Of a DNA stretch of 64,000 bases, positions 23,764-36,028 are shown in pieces (positions within the stretch are counted from its first letter, which is position 1; each line of letters opens with the position of its first letter). The notes below the pieces were generated by a model. That model had not been told where the DNA came from and made no database searches. It was given only the letters and a program-made list of their open reading frames with translations. The stretch is from positions 2,550,501 to 2,614,500 of the forward strand of contig NZ_CP142675.1 in the NCBI RefSeq assembly GCF_036365825.1. Reading direction: 5' to 3'. This DNA comes from Qipengyuania sp. HL-TH1. Lineage in GTDB: Bacteria; Pseudomonadota; Alphaproteobacteria; Sphingomonadales; Sphingomonadaceae. The translations under genes were made by a program, and so were the position numbers.

Positions 23764-24627
23764 TCAGCGCCGTAGCGTCAGGCCGATGCCGGTCACGATC
23801 AGCACCCCGGCAACGATCAGTTCACTGGTCACCAGTTCGTCGAGCAGGGCGATGCCGCCCAGCGCCGCGACCAGCGGCGTGGCCAGCTGGACAGTCGCCA
23901 GCGTCGCCAGTCCCAGCGAAGGGGAAACACGGTTCCAGATGACATAGCCGAGCCCCGAGGTGACCGCACCCGACAGCATCGCGAGCAGCAGACCGGGGGT
24001 TTCGGGCATCGTTATGTCGAACGCCAGCAGCGGCAGCGCGAGCATCGCACCGATGGCAAAGCTGCGCGCCGTATAACGGCCCGCACCGGCGGACGCCCGC
24101 CCGATCATCGTATAGGCACCCCACGCGATCCCGGCGACCGCCATGAATGCGGACGGCAGCAATCGCCCGCCCTGCACTTGCGGGACCAGCAGCACCGCCA
24201 GACCCGAGAGCGAGAGCACCAGCCCCGTCCACCCGAGCCAGCCCACCCGTTCGCCGCGCGCCATGCCCGCCAGCAGGATCGTCGCCTGGACGACGGCGAA
24301 CAGGATCAGTGCCCCCGTCGCCGCGGGCAGCTCGACATAGGCCCAGGAAAACATCACGACATAGGCGAACAGGCTGAGCCCACCCCCGTAATTCCATGTC
24401 CCGCCGCGCCCCAGCAGCAGCGGCGCGAGGACGATCGCCCCGGTCGCCAGCCGGACCACCGAGAAGGCGATAGGCGTGATCCCCCCTCCGGCAAGCGCAT
24501 AGCGCGCAATGAGCGAATTGCCGGCAAAGGCCAGCACCGCCAGGCTGGCGAGGACCAGAACCGTCGCGAGCCTGAAAGGGCGCGCAGCCGCAGCCGGTGC
24601 GCGCGGTTTTCCCGCGCTTATTCCCAC
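23764..24627 (-). CDS. EamA (DMT) family transporter
   Basis: The 287-residue protein has about ten membrane helices in two EamA repeats, with the typical second-repeat start [14 protein letters not shown] (about residue 155) and a Pro-rich end of helix 9 ([17 protein letters not shown]). DMT exporters move metabolites or drugs out of the cell; the substrate is unknown. Translation begins at GTG 24627, inside the last codons of guaA (10-nt overlap), and it precedes the glycosylase gene by 3 nt, so the three genes form one transcription unit. Confidence 0.88.
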   Translation of the reverse strand: MGISAGKPRAPAAAARPFRLATVLVLASLAVLAFAGNSLIARYALAGGGITPIAFSVVRLATGAIVLAPLLLGRGGTWNYGGGLSLFAYVVMFSWAYVELPAATGALILFAVVQATILLAGMARGERVGWLGWTGLVLSLSGLAVLLVPQVQGGRLLPSAFMAVAGIAWGAYTMIGRASAGAGRYTARSFAIGAMLALPLLAFDITMPETPGLLLAMLSGAVTSGLGYVIWNRVSPSLGLATLATVQLATPLVAALGGIALLDELVTSELIVAGVLIVTGIGLTLRR

Positions 24628-26192
24628 TCGATCGTGCCGGGGGGCTTCGACGTATAGTCGTAGACCACCCGGTTGATGCCCTGCACCTCGTTGATGATGC
24701 GGGTCGCGACGCGGCTGAGGAAGGCGCTGTCGAAGGGATAGATATCGGCGGTCATGCCATCGGTACTGGTCACCGCGCGCAGGCCGCAGACGCTGTCATA
24801 GGTGCGGCCATCGCCCATCACGCCGACGGTCTTGACCGGCAGCAGCACCGCGAAGGCCTGCCAGATCGCATCGTAGAGCCCGGCGTTGCGGATCTCCTCG
24901 AGATAGATCGCATCGGCCTTGCGCAGGATATCGCAGCGTTCCTTGGTGACTTCGCCGGGAATGCGGATCGCGAGGCCGGGCCCGGGGAAAGGATGCCGCC
25001 CGACGAAGATTTCGGGCAGGCCCAGTTCGCGGCCCAGTTCGCGCACTTCGTCCTTGAACAGTTCGCGCAAGGGTTCGACCAGCTTCATGTTCATGCGTTC
25101 GGGCAGGCCGCCGACATTGTGGTGGCTCTTGATCGTGACCGAGGGGCCGCCGGTGAAGCTGACGCTTTCGATCACATCGGGATAAAGCGTCCCCTGTGCG
25201 AGGAAATCGGCGCCGCCGATCCTCTTCGCTTCGGCCTCGAACAGGTCGATGAAGGCGCCGCCGATGAACTTGCGCTTCTTTTCGGGGTCGGTCTGGCCCG
25301 CGAGACCGGAGAGGAACATCTCCTCCGCATTCACGTGCACGAGCGGGATATTGTAATGGTCGCGGAACAGCGTGACGACCTGCTCGGCCTCGTTCATCCG
25401 CATCAGCCCGTGGTCGACGAAGACGCAGGTCAGCTGGTCGCCGATCGCTTCGTGGATGAGCACTGCGGCAACCGCCGAATCGACCCCGCCCGAAAGGCCG
25501 CAGATGACCTTGCCATCGCCGACCTGTTCGCGGATTTCCGCGATCTTGGTGCGGCGAAACTCGGCCATGGTCCAGTCGCCCGCGAGCCCGCAGACATGGC
25601 GCACGAAATTGGCGAGCAGCTTGCCGCCATCGGGCGTGTGGACCACTTCGGGATGGAATTGCGTGCCGTAATACTGGCGCTTCTCGTCGGCGATGACCGC
25701 GAAGGGGGCGCCGTCGCTGGTGGCGACGATGCCGAAGCCGGGGGCGAAGCGGGTGACCTTGTCGCCATGGCTCATCCACACCTGGTGCCGCTCGCCGGTC
25801 TGCCACAGCCCGTCGAACAGCGCGCATTCTTCCGATACGGTGAGATAGGCGCGGCCGAATTCGCCGCCTTCGCCGGTTTCATGCCCCGGGCGAACCTCGC
25901 CGCCGAGCTGCTCGGTCATCACCTGCTGGCCATAACAGATGCCGAGGATCGGCAGGCCGCTGTCGAACAGGACCTGCGGTGCGCGCGGGCTGCCTTCGTC
26001 GCATACGCTGGCGGGCGAGCCCGACAGGATGATGCCCTTGGGCTGGAGCCGGTGGAACGCCTCCTCCGCCTGGGTGAAGGGGGCGATCTCGGAATAGACC
26101 CCTGCTTCGCGCACGCGGCGCGCGATGAGCTGGGTGACCTGGCTGCCGAAATCGACGATGAGGATGGAATCGGGGAGGTGTTCTGCCTGCAT
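24618..26192 (-). CDS. guaA: GMP synthase (glutamine-hydrolysing)
   Basis: GuaA aminates XMP to GMP with glutamine and ATP. The 524-residue length is standard. The glutaminase domain has the catalytic Cys86 in GICYGQQVM and the His/Glu pair in [11 protein letters not shown]. The ATP pyrophosphatase P-loop is [11 protein letters not shown] near residue 231. The C-terminal dimerisation domain ends [14 protein letters not shown], the usual ending. The start is ATG at 26192. The divergent urcA lies 211 nt away. Confidence 0.97.
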   Translation of the reverse strand: MQAEHLPDSILIVDFGSQVTQLIARRVREAGVYSEIAPFTQAEEAFHRLQPKGIILSGSPASVCDEGSPRAPQVLFDSGLPILGICYGQQVMTEQLGGEVRPGHETGEGGEFGRAYLTVSEECALFDGLWQTGERHQVWMSHGDKVTRFAPGFGIVATSDGAPFAVIADEKRQYYGTQFHPEVVHTPDGGKLLANFVRHVCGLAGDWTMAEFRRTKIAEIREQVGDGKVICGLSGGVDSAVAAVLIHEAIGDQLTCVFVDHGLMRMNEAEQVVTLFRDHYNIPLVHVNAEEMFLSGLAGQTDPEKKRKFIGGAFIDLFEAEAKRIGGADFLAQGTLYPDVIESVSFTGGPSVTIKSHHNVGGLPERMNMKLVEPLRELFKDEVRELGRELGLPEIFVGRHPFPGPGLAIRIPGEVTKERCDILRKADAIYLEEIRNAGLYDAIWQAFAVLLPVKTVGVMGDGRTYDSVCGLRAVTSTDGMTADIYPFDSAFLSRVATRIINEVQGINRVVYDYTSKPPGTIEWE

Positions 26193-26325
26193 GGGTCCCG
26201 ATAAGGGCAGCGCGCGTCGCCTGTCCAGCGTTCGCAGCGCTGCTGCCGGTCATATCCTGCGCCCCGCGGCGAAGATGCATCGCTTACAACCTATCGTCGC
26301 GTATTTTGCACTTGCGAACACTTAT

Positions 26326-26346
26326 GTTGCGATGCACAATCGCGAT
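26326..26346 (+). promoter_or_regulatory. Inverted repeat upstream of urcA, possible operator
   Basis: GCGAT and ATCGC (26329-26333, 26339-26343) flank GCACA about 60 nt before the urcA start, within TTGCGATGCACAATCGC. A related repeat, GTTGCG-CAAAT-CGCAAC, occurs at 26815-26831 after urcA. The repeated TTGCG/CGCAA half-sites could bind one regulator. Confidence 0.3.
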
Positions 26347-26402
26347 CAAGAACAAGGCCGAGGATGCCTGAAGAGCGATAACCTTTACCCCAGGAGACGC
26401 TC

Positions 26403-26708
26403 ATGAAGTATCACCAGTTTCTCGCCGCCAGCCTCGTCGCTGCCGCACTCGTCCACACCCCGGCGCAGGCCGAACGCAGCGAAGTCAGCATCGAAGTCGC
26501 ATTCAACGACCTCGACCTGCGCGATCCCGACCAGGTCGAAGTCCTGCGCGAGCGCGTTGCCGATGCCGCCGAAGCCGCCTGCACCCACCCCGACGCGCTG
26601 TCGGTCAACGCCTTCTCCTATGATCGTCGCTGCAAGGCCTCGCTGGTCGCATCGGCGCGCAAGATGATCACGCTGAAGACCTCGGCAAAGCTGGCGCAGG
26701 CCCGCTAA
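26403..26708 (+). CDS. UrcA family protein
   Basis: The 101-residue protein has a signal peptide (cleavage after AQA near residue 23) and the UrcA pattern: SVSIEVAFNDLDLRDPDQVEVLRERVADAAEAAC-like text with a Cys pair (CTHP and RRCKAS) likely to form a disulfide. UrcA proteins are small periplasmic proteins of Sphingomonadales and Caulobacterales; the name comes from a uranium-responsive promoter in Caulobacter, and the function is unknown. The ATG is preceded by CCAGGAGACGCTC. A strong terminator follows 36 nt after the stop. Confidence 0.9.
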   Translation: MKYHQFLAASLVAAALVHTPAQAERSEVSIEVAFNDLDLRDPDQVEVLRERVADAAEAACTHPDALSVNAFSYDRRCKASLVASARKMITLKTSAKLAQAR

Positions 26709-27104
26709 GCCGCTCTCTTGTAAGCGCGACTGCAGGATATTCCGGTGCCGCCACGACCTCGGTCTTGGCGGCACCGTTCGTTTTGAGACGGGACGGCAGA
26801 GGCGCGAAAGCTTGGTTGCGCAAATCGCAACATCTTTCAAAGTTTTCTCACTTTCGTTCGCTGACGAGTAAGATTATTACACGCCTCACAGCCGGACGGT
26901 GAACCCTGACACTCCCGTCCCGGACGATTTACAGAAGCGACGGCCCCCCAAGCAGCCGCGTTTCTGGCCTTCCTCGCCACGGCGGCCGGCCACCGGCCCT
27001 CCGCACCGGCGAGGCGATATGGCAGCGAGTAGAGACGCGGCCGCCGACATTCCTCTCCCTCCCCCAAGAAGTCGGCGCCGCGTCTCGAAGCGCTGCGCCG
27101 CCGC
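26709..27104. other. Intergenic region after urcA
   Basis: This 396-nt region lies between the convergent urcA and an acyl-CoA ligase. It contains the urcA terminator and, at 26815-26831, the inverted repeat GTTGCG-CAAAT-CGCAAC. The rest has open frames but no protein pattern. Confidence 0.5.
26744..26782 (+). terminator. Intrinsic terminator of urcA
   Basis: The arms GGTGCCGCCA (26744-26753) and TGGCGGCACC (26766-26775) are a perfect 10-bp match around a 12-nt loop, followed by GTTCGTTTT. Confidence 0.85.
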
Positions 27105-28658
27105 TCAGTCGGGCAGGCCGCGACGGCCAGCCTCTTCGCGCAGATCGGTCTTGAGCAGCTTGCCGATATGGCTGCGCGGCATGTCCGCGATTCTGTGGAG
27201 CTGCGCCAGCCGCTGGGTTTTGCCGAGCCGCGCATTGACCGCTTCGCGAATCGCTTCGCAATCGCGCGCATCCTCCGCCAGCGTCACGAACCCGACCGGG
27301 GTTTCGCCCCAGCGCGCGCTGGGCACGCCGATCACCGCGGCCTCGACCACATCGGCTTCCTTGGACAATTCATCCTCGAGATCGACCGGGAAGATATTGA
27401 ACCCGCCCGAGATGATCATGTCCTTCGCGCGGCCGACCAGTTCGACGAAGCCGTCGGCATCGACGCGCCCGATATCGCCCATGCGCTGCCAGACCTCGCC
27501 CGTTTCCGGGTCGGTCCAGTAGCCCTCGCGCGTCTTGTCGGGCTGGTTCTTGTACCCCGCCATCATCGTCTGGCTGCGCCCGACCAGATTGCCCGGCGTA
27601 CCCGGCGCGACCGGCTGATCCGCATCGTCGAGCACCTTGAGTTCGCTGCCCGGCGCCGGACGGCCCACCGTGTGCAGCTTGTCGGGAAACTTGTGCGCTT
27701 CGAGCAGGCAGACAACCCCGCCCTCGGTCATCGAATAGATCTCGATCAGCGCACCCGGCATGCGCGCCAGCACCTCGCGCTTCAATTCCGCCGGGAAAGG
27801 CGCCGAAGTGCAGTATTTGAGCTGCATGGCGGACAGGTCGAATTCGTCGAAGCGCGGCTCTTCCATCAACCGCCGGTACTGGACCGGGACCAGCATGGTC
27901 GCGGTGGTCCGGTCCGCCTGCGCATATTCGAGCCAGCGCAGGGCATCGAACTTGCGCATCACGCGCACCGTCCCGCCCGCCAGCAGTGGCGGCAGGAACG
28001 CAACCATGGTGGTATTCGAATAGAGCGGCGTCGAGGCGAGCGTACGGACGGGCAGGCCGCCCTCCAGCCAGCTCGATGCCGTGCTGGCAAATTGCCGCCA
28101 GCGCATCTGGTGCGAATGGACGATGCCCTTGGGGACGCCGGTCGTGCCCGAAGAATAGATGATGTTGAAGGGATCGCACGGCTGCGGCTGGAATTCGGGC
28201 GCCTGCGCGCCTGCGGGCGCCATCCACTCAGCGAGCTGCTCGTCGAGCACGATCCGCGTCATGCTCGGGAAGCAATCCTCGCCCAGTTCCGCCAGCTTTG
28301 CGCGGTCGATGAAGATATGCTGCGCGCCCGAATCGCGCGCCATGCCTGCCAATTGGTCGGGACTGGCACTGGTGGTCAGCGGCGCGGCCACCCCGCCCGC
28401 GCGCACCGCGGCGAGGAACACCAGCGCATAGGGGATCGAGGAATAGCCGAGGATCGCCACCGCCTGCCCCCGCTCCAGCCCGTCTGCGACGAGCCGCGCG
28501 GCGATCCGCTCGACCCGGTCGCCAAGCGCGGCCCAGCTCAGCTCGCCCTCGTCGTCGCGCATCGCGATCTGGCTGTCCAGCGCGGCGGCATTGGCGGCGA
28601 TGATGTGCGGAAAGCTGCCGAAAGTTTCGGCCAGCGCTGCTCTTTGTGTCTCTCCCAT
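27105..28658 (-). CDS. AMP-binding acyl-CoA synthetase/ligase
   Basis: This class I adenylate-forming enzyme activates a carboxylic acid with ATP and joins it to CoA. From ATG 28658 (MGETQRAALAETFG) it is 517 residues. The P-loop is YSSGTTGVPKGIVHSH, later motifs are EIYSMTEGG and YWTDPETGEVWQRMGDIGRV, the hinge is GRAKDMIISGGFNIFP and the C-terminal catalytic Lys is in GKLLKTD. The pattern is close to long- or medium-chain fatty acid or aromatic-acid CoA ligases. The substrate is unknown. The frame is open for another 270 nt upstream, but that sequence is basic shadow. Confidence 0.9.
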   Translation of the reverse strand: MGETQRAALAETFGSFPHIIAANAAALDSQIAMRDDEGELSWAALGDRVERIAARLVADGLERGQAVAILGYSSIPYALVFLAAVRAGGVAAPLTTSASPDQLAGMARDSGAQHIFIDRAKLAELGEDCFPSMTRIVLDEQLAEWMAPAGAQAPEFQPQPCDPFNIIYSSGTTGVPKGIVHSHQMRWRQFASTASSWLEGGLPVRTLASTPLYSNTTMVAFLPPLLAGGTVRVMRKFDALRWLEYAQADRTTATMLVPVQYRRLMEEPRFDEFDLSAMQLKYCTSAPFPAELKREVLARMPGALIEIYSMTEGGVVCLLEAHKFPDKLHTVGRPAPGSELKVLDDADQPVAPGTPGNLVGRSQTMMAGYKNQPDKTREGYWTDPETGEVWQRMGDIGRVDADGFVELVGRAKDMIISGGFNIFPVDLEDELSKEADVVEAAVIGVPSARWGETPVGFVTLAEDARDCEAIREAVNARLGKTQRLAQLHRIADMPRSHIGKLLKTDLREEAGRRGLPD

Positions 28659-28690
28659 GCGGCGCACCCTATCGCGGCGCGCGGCGCTGT

Positions 28691-29395
28691 CTAGCTGCCA
28701 GCGAGGCTGCTTAGCGAAAAGGCGAGAATGACGCCCAGCGCGGTGGCAACCCCCGCCCAGTGGCGATCCTCGCGGAACGCCTGCGGGAAGACTTCGGTCG
28801 CCAGGCTCGCGACCACTGCGCCGGCGGCAAAGCAGCGGATGACTGCCAGCGTGCCTTCGCCGACCCCGGCCAGCGCGAGATTGCCGATAATTGCGGCGAG
28901 CGCGAGCAACGCTGCGGTGCCGATCCACAGCAGCATCACGGTGCCTTTGGAGCGCCCATCGGCGGTCATGGCGCGCGCGCCGCCCGCGGCTTCGGGCAGG
29001 TTGGACAGCAGGATCGATCCCGCAAGCGCGGCAACTTCCATCCCGCCTGCACCGATCAGCGCGACACCCAGCGCAAGATTCTCGGGGATCCCGTCGAGCG
29101 TGATCGCCGCCAGCAGGCCGCCGCCGCTATTCGAACCCCATTTTTCGTCGATCAGATAGTCCGCCACGGCAAAGACGATCGCCCCGGCCCCCACGCCGAG
29201 CATCGCGTGGAACACGCTGCTCTTGGCGATCGAGGGTTCGATCAATTCGCTCGTCACCGACAGCAGCAGCGCGCCGCCGGCCAGCGCGACGAGGAACCCT
29301 TCGACGCGGGTGGGGAGCTTGCCGTATATGCCCCATGCCGCCCCGGCGACCAAAGCGCCCGAAACCACCAGCACCACGACGAGCAGCATCAGCAT
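28691..29395 (-). CDS. ZIP-like membrane transporter, divergent metal motifs
   Basis: The 234-residue protein has about eight hydrophobic segments. In ZIP carriers helix 4 holds HNxPEG and helix 5 a second HExxxH-like motif. Here helix 4 reads LDGIPENLALG and helix 5 LLSNLPEAAGG, so the first His of each is replaced by Asp-Gly and Ser-Asn while Pro-Glu remains. It may transport a different ion or have altered affinity. It starts at ATG 29395 and overlaps the sdaA stop by 7 nt, so the two are co-transcribed. Confidence 0.75.
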   Translation of the reverse strand: MLMLLVVVLVVSGALVAGAAWGIYGKLPTRVEGFLVALAGGALLLSVTSELIEPSIAKSSVFHAMLGVGAGAIVFAVADYLIDEKWGSNSGGGLLAAITLDGIPENLALGVALIGAGGMEVAALAGSILLSNLPEAAGGARAMTADGRSKGTVMLLWIGTAALLALAAIIGNLALAGVGEGTLAVIRCFAAGAVVASLATEVFPQAFREDRHWAGVATALGVILAFSLSSLAGS

Positions 29396-30774
29396 TCGAT
29401 CACATTGACCGCGAGCCCGCCCTGGCTCGTTTCCTTGTATTTCGAGGACATGTCGAGACCGGTCTGGCGCATCGTTTCGATCACCTGGTCGAGGCTGACA
29501 CAGGTCTCCGCCTCGGTCCGGTGCAGTGCGAGCCGTGCGGCATTGACCGCCTTGACCGCGCCGATCGCATTGCGCTCGATACAGGGCACCTGGACCAGCC
29601 CGCCGACCGGATCGCAGGTCAGGCCAAGATTATGCTCCATCCCGATCTCCGCCGCACAGGCGACTTGCGCGGGCGAGGCCCCCCACAGCGCCGCCAGCCC
29701 CCCGGCAGCCATCGAACAGGCCACGCCCACTTCGCCCTGGCAGCCCATTTCGGCGCCCGAAATGCTCGCGCGCTGCTTGTAGAGCAGCCCGATCGCGCCG
29801 GCGGTCAGCAGGAAGGTACGGCGGCTGTCGCGGCATGGGCCGTCACCCGTGGTCGTGCAGTAGAAGCGGATGACCGCGGGGATGATCCCCGCAGCGCCAT
29901 TGGTCGGCGCGGTGACGACGCGGCCCCCGGCGGCGTTCTCCTCGTTGACGGCCATGGCGTAGCAATTGAGCCAGTCGAACAATTGCTCGCGCTCGTTCGA
30001 TTGCGGGTTGGCGGACAGCTTGTCCCACAGGTCGGGCGCGCGCCGCGCCACCTTGAGCCCGCCGGGCAGGATACCGCGCTGGTGCAGGCCGCGATCGATG
30101 CACTGGTCCATCGCGGCGGCGACCCGGTCGATCCCCTCGAGCGTTTGCTCGCGCGGGCGGAAAGCGTCTTCATTGGCGAGGATCAGCTCGGCGATCGGCA
30201 GGCCGGTCTGCGCGCAGGCGGCCAGCAATTCCTCGGCCGAACCGAAATCATGCGGCACCCGCGTGCCCGTATTGATCCGGTCGTCCTTGGGCTTGCGCTG
30301 CAATTGCGCTTCGGAGGCGACGAAACCGCCACCGGTCGAATAATAGGTCCGCTGGGACAACCGCTCCCCGGCCGCATCGAAGGCCGCCAGCTTCATCCCG
30401 TTGGGATGCAGGTCGGGAATGATATCCCCGGCAAGATCGATATCGGCCGCCGGGTCGAAAGCGATCTCGCGTTTGCCCCCCAGCACCAGCCGCCGATCCT
30501 CGCGCACCCGCTTGAGCGCGGCCGCGGCGTCGTCGGGACAGGTCGTGTCGGGCGCGAAGCCGATCAGGCCGAGAATGCTCGCATCGAGCGTGCCATGTCC
30601 GACGCCGGTCAGCGCGAGCGAACCCTGCAATTCCACCGTGACACGCGCCGTCCTGTCGAGCTTGCCCGACTTGGCCAGCGCCCGCACGAAGGTGCGCGCG
30701 ATCCGCATCGGCCCGACCGTGTGCGAGGAGGAAGGACCGATCCCGATCCGGAAGATGTCGAGCACCGATAGCAT
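29389..30774 (-). CDS. sdaA: L-serine ammonia-lyase (serine dehydratase)
   Basis: This iron-sulfur enzyme converts L-serine to pyruvate and ammonia. From ATG 30774 ([22 protein letters not shown]) it is 461 residues, matching single-chain SdaA/SdaB. The N-terminal [13 protein letters not shown] motif and the Cys residues for the 4Fe-4S cluster are present: [22 protein letters not shown], and [21 protein letters not shown]. The C-terminus has [32 protein letters not shown] longer frame to 30840 was rejected. gyrB is divergent 128 nt away. Confidence 0.95.
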   Translation of the reverse strand: MLSVLDIFRIGIGPSSSHTVGPMRIARTFVRALAKSGKLDRTARVTVELQGSLALTGVGHGTLDASILGLIGFAPDTTCPDDAAAALKRVREDRRLVLGGKREIAFDPAADIDLAGDIIPDLHPNGMKLAAFDAAGERLSQRTYYSTGGGFVASEAQLQRKPKDDRINTGTRVPHDFGSAEELLAACAQTGLPIAELILANEDAFRPREQTLEGIDRVAAAMDQCIDRGLHQRGILPGGLKVARRAPDLWDKLSANPQSNEREQLFDWLNCYAMAVNEENAAGGRVVTAPTNGAAGIIPAVIRFYCTTTGDGPCRDSRRTFLLTAGAIGLLYKQRASISGAEMGCQGEVGVACSMAAGGLAALWGASPAQVACAAEIGMEHNLGLTCDPVGGLVQVPCIERNAIGAVKAVNAARLALHRTEAETCVSLDQVIETMRQTGLDMSSKYKETSQGGLAVNVIEC

Positions 30775-30851
30775 GGCCGCGAGATGCGCCTTCGCCGCTT
30801 CGAAATCAACCGGTTGCAGTCGAAACCGGGGCAGCGGCAATCTGTGGGTAA

Positions 30852-33425
<2,574 letters not shown>

Positions 33426-33429
33426 CGCG

Positions 33430-34524
33430 GTGGGCGGGGGGCAGTCGACATCGGCGACCGAGCGGGGCGGTTTCCTGCTCTTTCTCGGTTTGGTCTCGCT
33501 TGCGCTGCTGGCGGTGGTTCTGCCATTCCTCACCCCGATGCTGTGGGCGGCGCTGGCGGCCATCATGTTCCAGCCGCTTTACCGCTGGTTCCTCGTGCGG
33601 CGGCCCGACAAAGAAACGCAGGCGGCATTGGCCAGCCTCGTGGTGATCCTGTTCGCGGTGGTGCTTCCGGCGCTGTGGATTGGCAGTGCGGTGGTCGAGG
33701 AGGCGGCCGGCCTCTATGTCGCCTTCCGCGAAGGCAATATCGACGTATCGATGTATTTCGCACAGATATTCGCCGCACTCCCGACCAATATCCAGGCTTC
33801 GCTCGACAGCGCAGGCTTTGGCGATTTCGGCGAGGTACAGGCTCGCGCGACCGCGTTTGTGCAGGCGAGTCTCGGCCTGATCGCGACCCAGGCGATCGCC
33901 TTGGGCGGAAGCGTGTTCGGGTTCGTCCTGTCCTTCGCAATCGCGCTGTATGTCGGCTTTTTCCTGCTGCGCGACGGACGCGCAATCGGCCGGGCGATCA
34001 TCGCCGCGCTGCCGATGGAGCGGCAGGTCGCCAACCGGCTGGCCGAACGCTTCCTCACCATCGTGCGCGCGACGATCAAGGGATCGGTCGTGGTCGGGCT
34101 GGTGCAGGGCGCGCTGGGGGCGCTGACCTTCTGGATCGTCGGCCTTCCCTCGGTGCTGCTGCTCGGCGTGATCATGGCGATCGCCTCGCTGCTTCCCGCG
34201 CTCGGCCCGGCGATCGTCTGGGTGCCCGCCGCGATCTACCTGCTCGCCACCGGCGCGCTGTGGGAAGGCGTGGTGGTGATTATCTCGGGTGTCGCGCTGA
34301 TCGGGATGGCGGACAATGTCCTGCGCCCGATCCTGGTCGGCCGCGATACCGGTATTCCCGACTGGCTGATCCTCGTGACGACGCTTGGCGGCATCGCGCT
34401 CATGGGGCTGTCGGGGATCGTGGTCGGCCCGCTGGTCTGCGGCCTGTTCCTCGCCGCCTGGGGCATTTTCGCCGAACAGCGCGAACCCCCAGTCGCCCCG
34501 ACGGAGCCGAACGAAGCGGCTTGA
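33430..34524 (+). CDS. AI-2E family transporter (PerM-like)
   Basis: This family comprises multi-pass membrane proteins named for E. coli TqsA (AI-2 export); many members are sodium/proton antiporters or permeases of other function. From GTG 33430, four bases after the gyrB stop, it is 364 residues. About eight helices are visible, with the family motif FLLRDGRAIGRAIIAALPMER after helix 4 and the C-terminal DNVLRPILVGRDTGIPDWLILVTTLGGIALMGLSGIVVGPLV. A longer frame opens within gyrB but was rejected. It ends base-to-base with the facing TetR gene (34524/34525). Confidence 0.9.
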   Translation: MGGGQSTSATERGGFLLFLGLVSLALLAVVLPFLTPMLWAALAAIMFQPLYRWFLVRRPDKETQAALASLVVILFAVVLPALWIGSAVVEEAAGLYVAFREGNIDVSMYFAQIFAALPTNIQASLDSAGFGDFGEVQARATAFVQASLGLIATQAIALGGSVFGFVLSFAIALYVGFFLLRDGRAIGRAIIAALPMERQVANRLAERFLTIVRATIKGSVVVGLVQGALGALTFWIVGLPSVLLLGVIMAIASLLPALGPAIVWVPAAIYLLATGALWEGVVVIISGVALIGMADNVLRPILVGRDTGIPDWLILVTTLGGIALMGLSGIVVGPLVCGLFLAAWGIFAEQREPPVAPTEPNEAA

Positions 34525-35151
34525 TTACGCCGCGCGGATGTCGTTCGTTCCGCGCGCGCCGCCATCCTTTGCATCGAGACCACCGAAGATCGCGCCCACG
34601 ATCAGGGCCAGCTTCTCTTCGGTCAGCCGGTCGTCGATCATGGCGATCATGTAGGGCTGCAGATAGCAATTCACCATCTGGTTGATGATCGACATCGCGG
34701 TGTCGACCTCTAGCCCCTCGAGGTAACCGTCGGCCTGCGCTTCGGCGATCAGTTCGCACAGGTAGTGGTCGCCGAGATCGATATAGCTGCGGGCGTAGTC
34801 GAAATAGCGTTCGCCCATCTCGACATAGAGGTTGAAGGTTGCGGGATCGTCGCGGAAGTTCTGCCGCAGCAGGATGAACCGGCGCGCGAAGAATTCGTAC
34901 ATCTTGCGCGGGGGCGGCAAGTCGGAGGCCATCACCTCGTCCATCACCCGCAGCTTGGGCGCGAACCATTCGGCGGTAATCGCCTCGAACAGATCGCCAT
35001 CCCCGGGAAAGACCGAATCGACCCGCGCCCGCGCAACGCCGAGTTCGGCGGCCAGCCGCGCCCGAGATACTTCCTCGCCGGTGCGCTCCATCAACGCCAT
35101 CGCCTCGCGCGCGAAGCGGCTGCGCAGTTCGTCGATTTCGTTCTCGCTCAC
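34525..35151 (-). CDS. TetR family transcriptional regulator
   Basis: The 208-residue protein starts at GTG 35151 (reads MSENEIDELRSRF) preceded by GGGGAG. The N-terminal helix-turn-helix covers ALMERTGEEVSRARLAAELGVARARVDSVFPGDGDLFEAI, as in TetR repressors. The C-terminal region is the ligand-binding and dimer domain (IDLGDHYLCELIAEAQADGYLEG). Regulators of this type often control a neighbour; the DUF1295 gene upstream and the AI-2E gene tail to tail are the nearest. The target is unknown. A longer reading frame to 35289 has no HTH support. Confidence 0.83.
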   Translation of the reverse strand: MSENEIDELRSRFAREAMALMERTGEEVSRARLAAELGVARARVDSVFPGDGDLFEAITAEWFAPKLRVMDEVMASDLPPPRKMYEFFARRFILLRQNFRDDPATFNLYVEMGERYFDYARSYIDLGDHYLCELIAEAQADGYLEGLEVDTAMSIINQMVNCYLQPYMIAMIDDRLTEEKLALIVGAIFGGLDAKDGGARGTNDIRAA

Positions 35152-35224
35152 GCTTGCGCGCGCTCCCCTCTCGTCCTGCGCCGCAAATAGGGGCGCAAGG
35201 GCGCGGGTTAAACCCCCTGCGGGA

Positions 35225-36028
35225 TCAGCCCGAGGATTTCTTGGGCGGGAGCGGGAAGAAGGCAGAGGTTCGCGCCTTGTAATCGTCATAGCCGGGACGC
35301 GAGCTTTTCATGCCGCGTTCGAGCAGCGGACCCCCCGACCATCTGGTCAGCGTGAAGGTCAGGAACAGCGGCCCGATCACCGTGGCGGCGGCGACCCACC
35401 AGCCGGCCGATGCGGCAGCGATCCAGATGCCCCACCAGACGCAGGCGTCGCCGAAGTAATTGGGGTGGCGCGTATAGCGCCACAGGCCGCGGTCCATCAC
35501 CTTGCCTGCATTCGCGGGATTGGCCTTGAACCGGGCGAGCTGCCAGTCGCCGACCCATTCGAAGAGGATGCCCACCGTCCACAGCGCCAAGCCGATCAGT
35601 GCCAGCCCGCTGATCGGCACCATCCAATTGGCCTCGAGAATGCCGTATTGCGCGGGGCTCGAAACGATGAACAGCAGCACCGACTGACCCAGAAACACCT
35701 TGGTCAGGGCGGCCAGCGCGAAACGCCCCTTCGCGCGGTCCTTCGCGAGGATGCGCGCGTAACGCTTGTCCTCGCCCTCGCGCCGCCAGCGTAGCATCAG
35801 ATGGAGGCACAGCCGCAGGCCCCAGATCACCGCCATCGCCATCAGCAACGTGGCCAGCGGGCCGGGTTCGTACAGCCGCAGCCAGCTGACGAATGCCATC
35901 AAGGCCATGCCGCCGCCCCAATAGGCATCGACAAAGCTGACATCGTCGATCTGCACCGCGACCACCCATAGGATGATCGCCATACCGAGCAGGATCGCCG
36001 CATTGGCCAGCAGTGCTTCGACGATCAT
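35225..36028 (-). CDS. DUF1295 (steroid 5-alpha-reductase-like) membrane protein
   Basis: The 267-residue protein has about six to seven membrane helices and the DUF1295 signature at the C-terminus: GLWRYTRHPNYFGDACVWWGIWIAAA followed by FTLTRWSGGPLLERGM and RPGYDDYKARTSAFFPLPPK. The family is related to 3-oxo-5-alpha-steroid 4-dehydrogenases and isoprenylcysteine methyltransferases, so a lipid-modifying activity is likely but unproven. It overlaps the acyltransferase gene by 4 nt (start ATG 36028), suggesting a joint envelope-lipid role. Confidence 0.9.
   Translation of the reverse strand: MIVEALLANAAILLGMAIILWVVAVQIDDVSFVDAYWGGGMALMAFVSWLRLYEPGPLATLLMAMAVIWGLRLCLHLMLRWRREGEDKRYARILAKDRAKGRFALAALTKVFLGQSVLLFIVSSPAQYGILEANWMVPISGLALIGLALWTVGILFEWVGDWQLARFKANPANAGKVMDRGLWRYTRHPNYFGDACVWWGIWIAAASAGWWVAAATVIGPLFLTFTLTRWSGGPLLERGMKSSRPGYDDYKARTSAFFPLPPKKSSG

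Noticed and set aside
24597..26204. 535-codon plus-strand frame across guaA
   Set aside because: Antisense shadow; guaA on the other strand has all its catalytic motifs.
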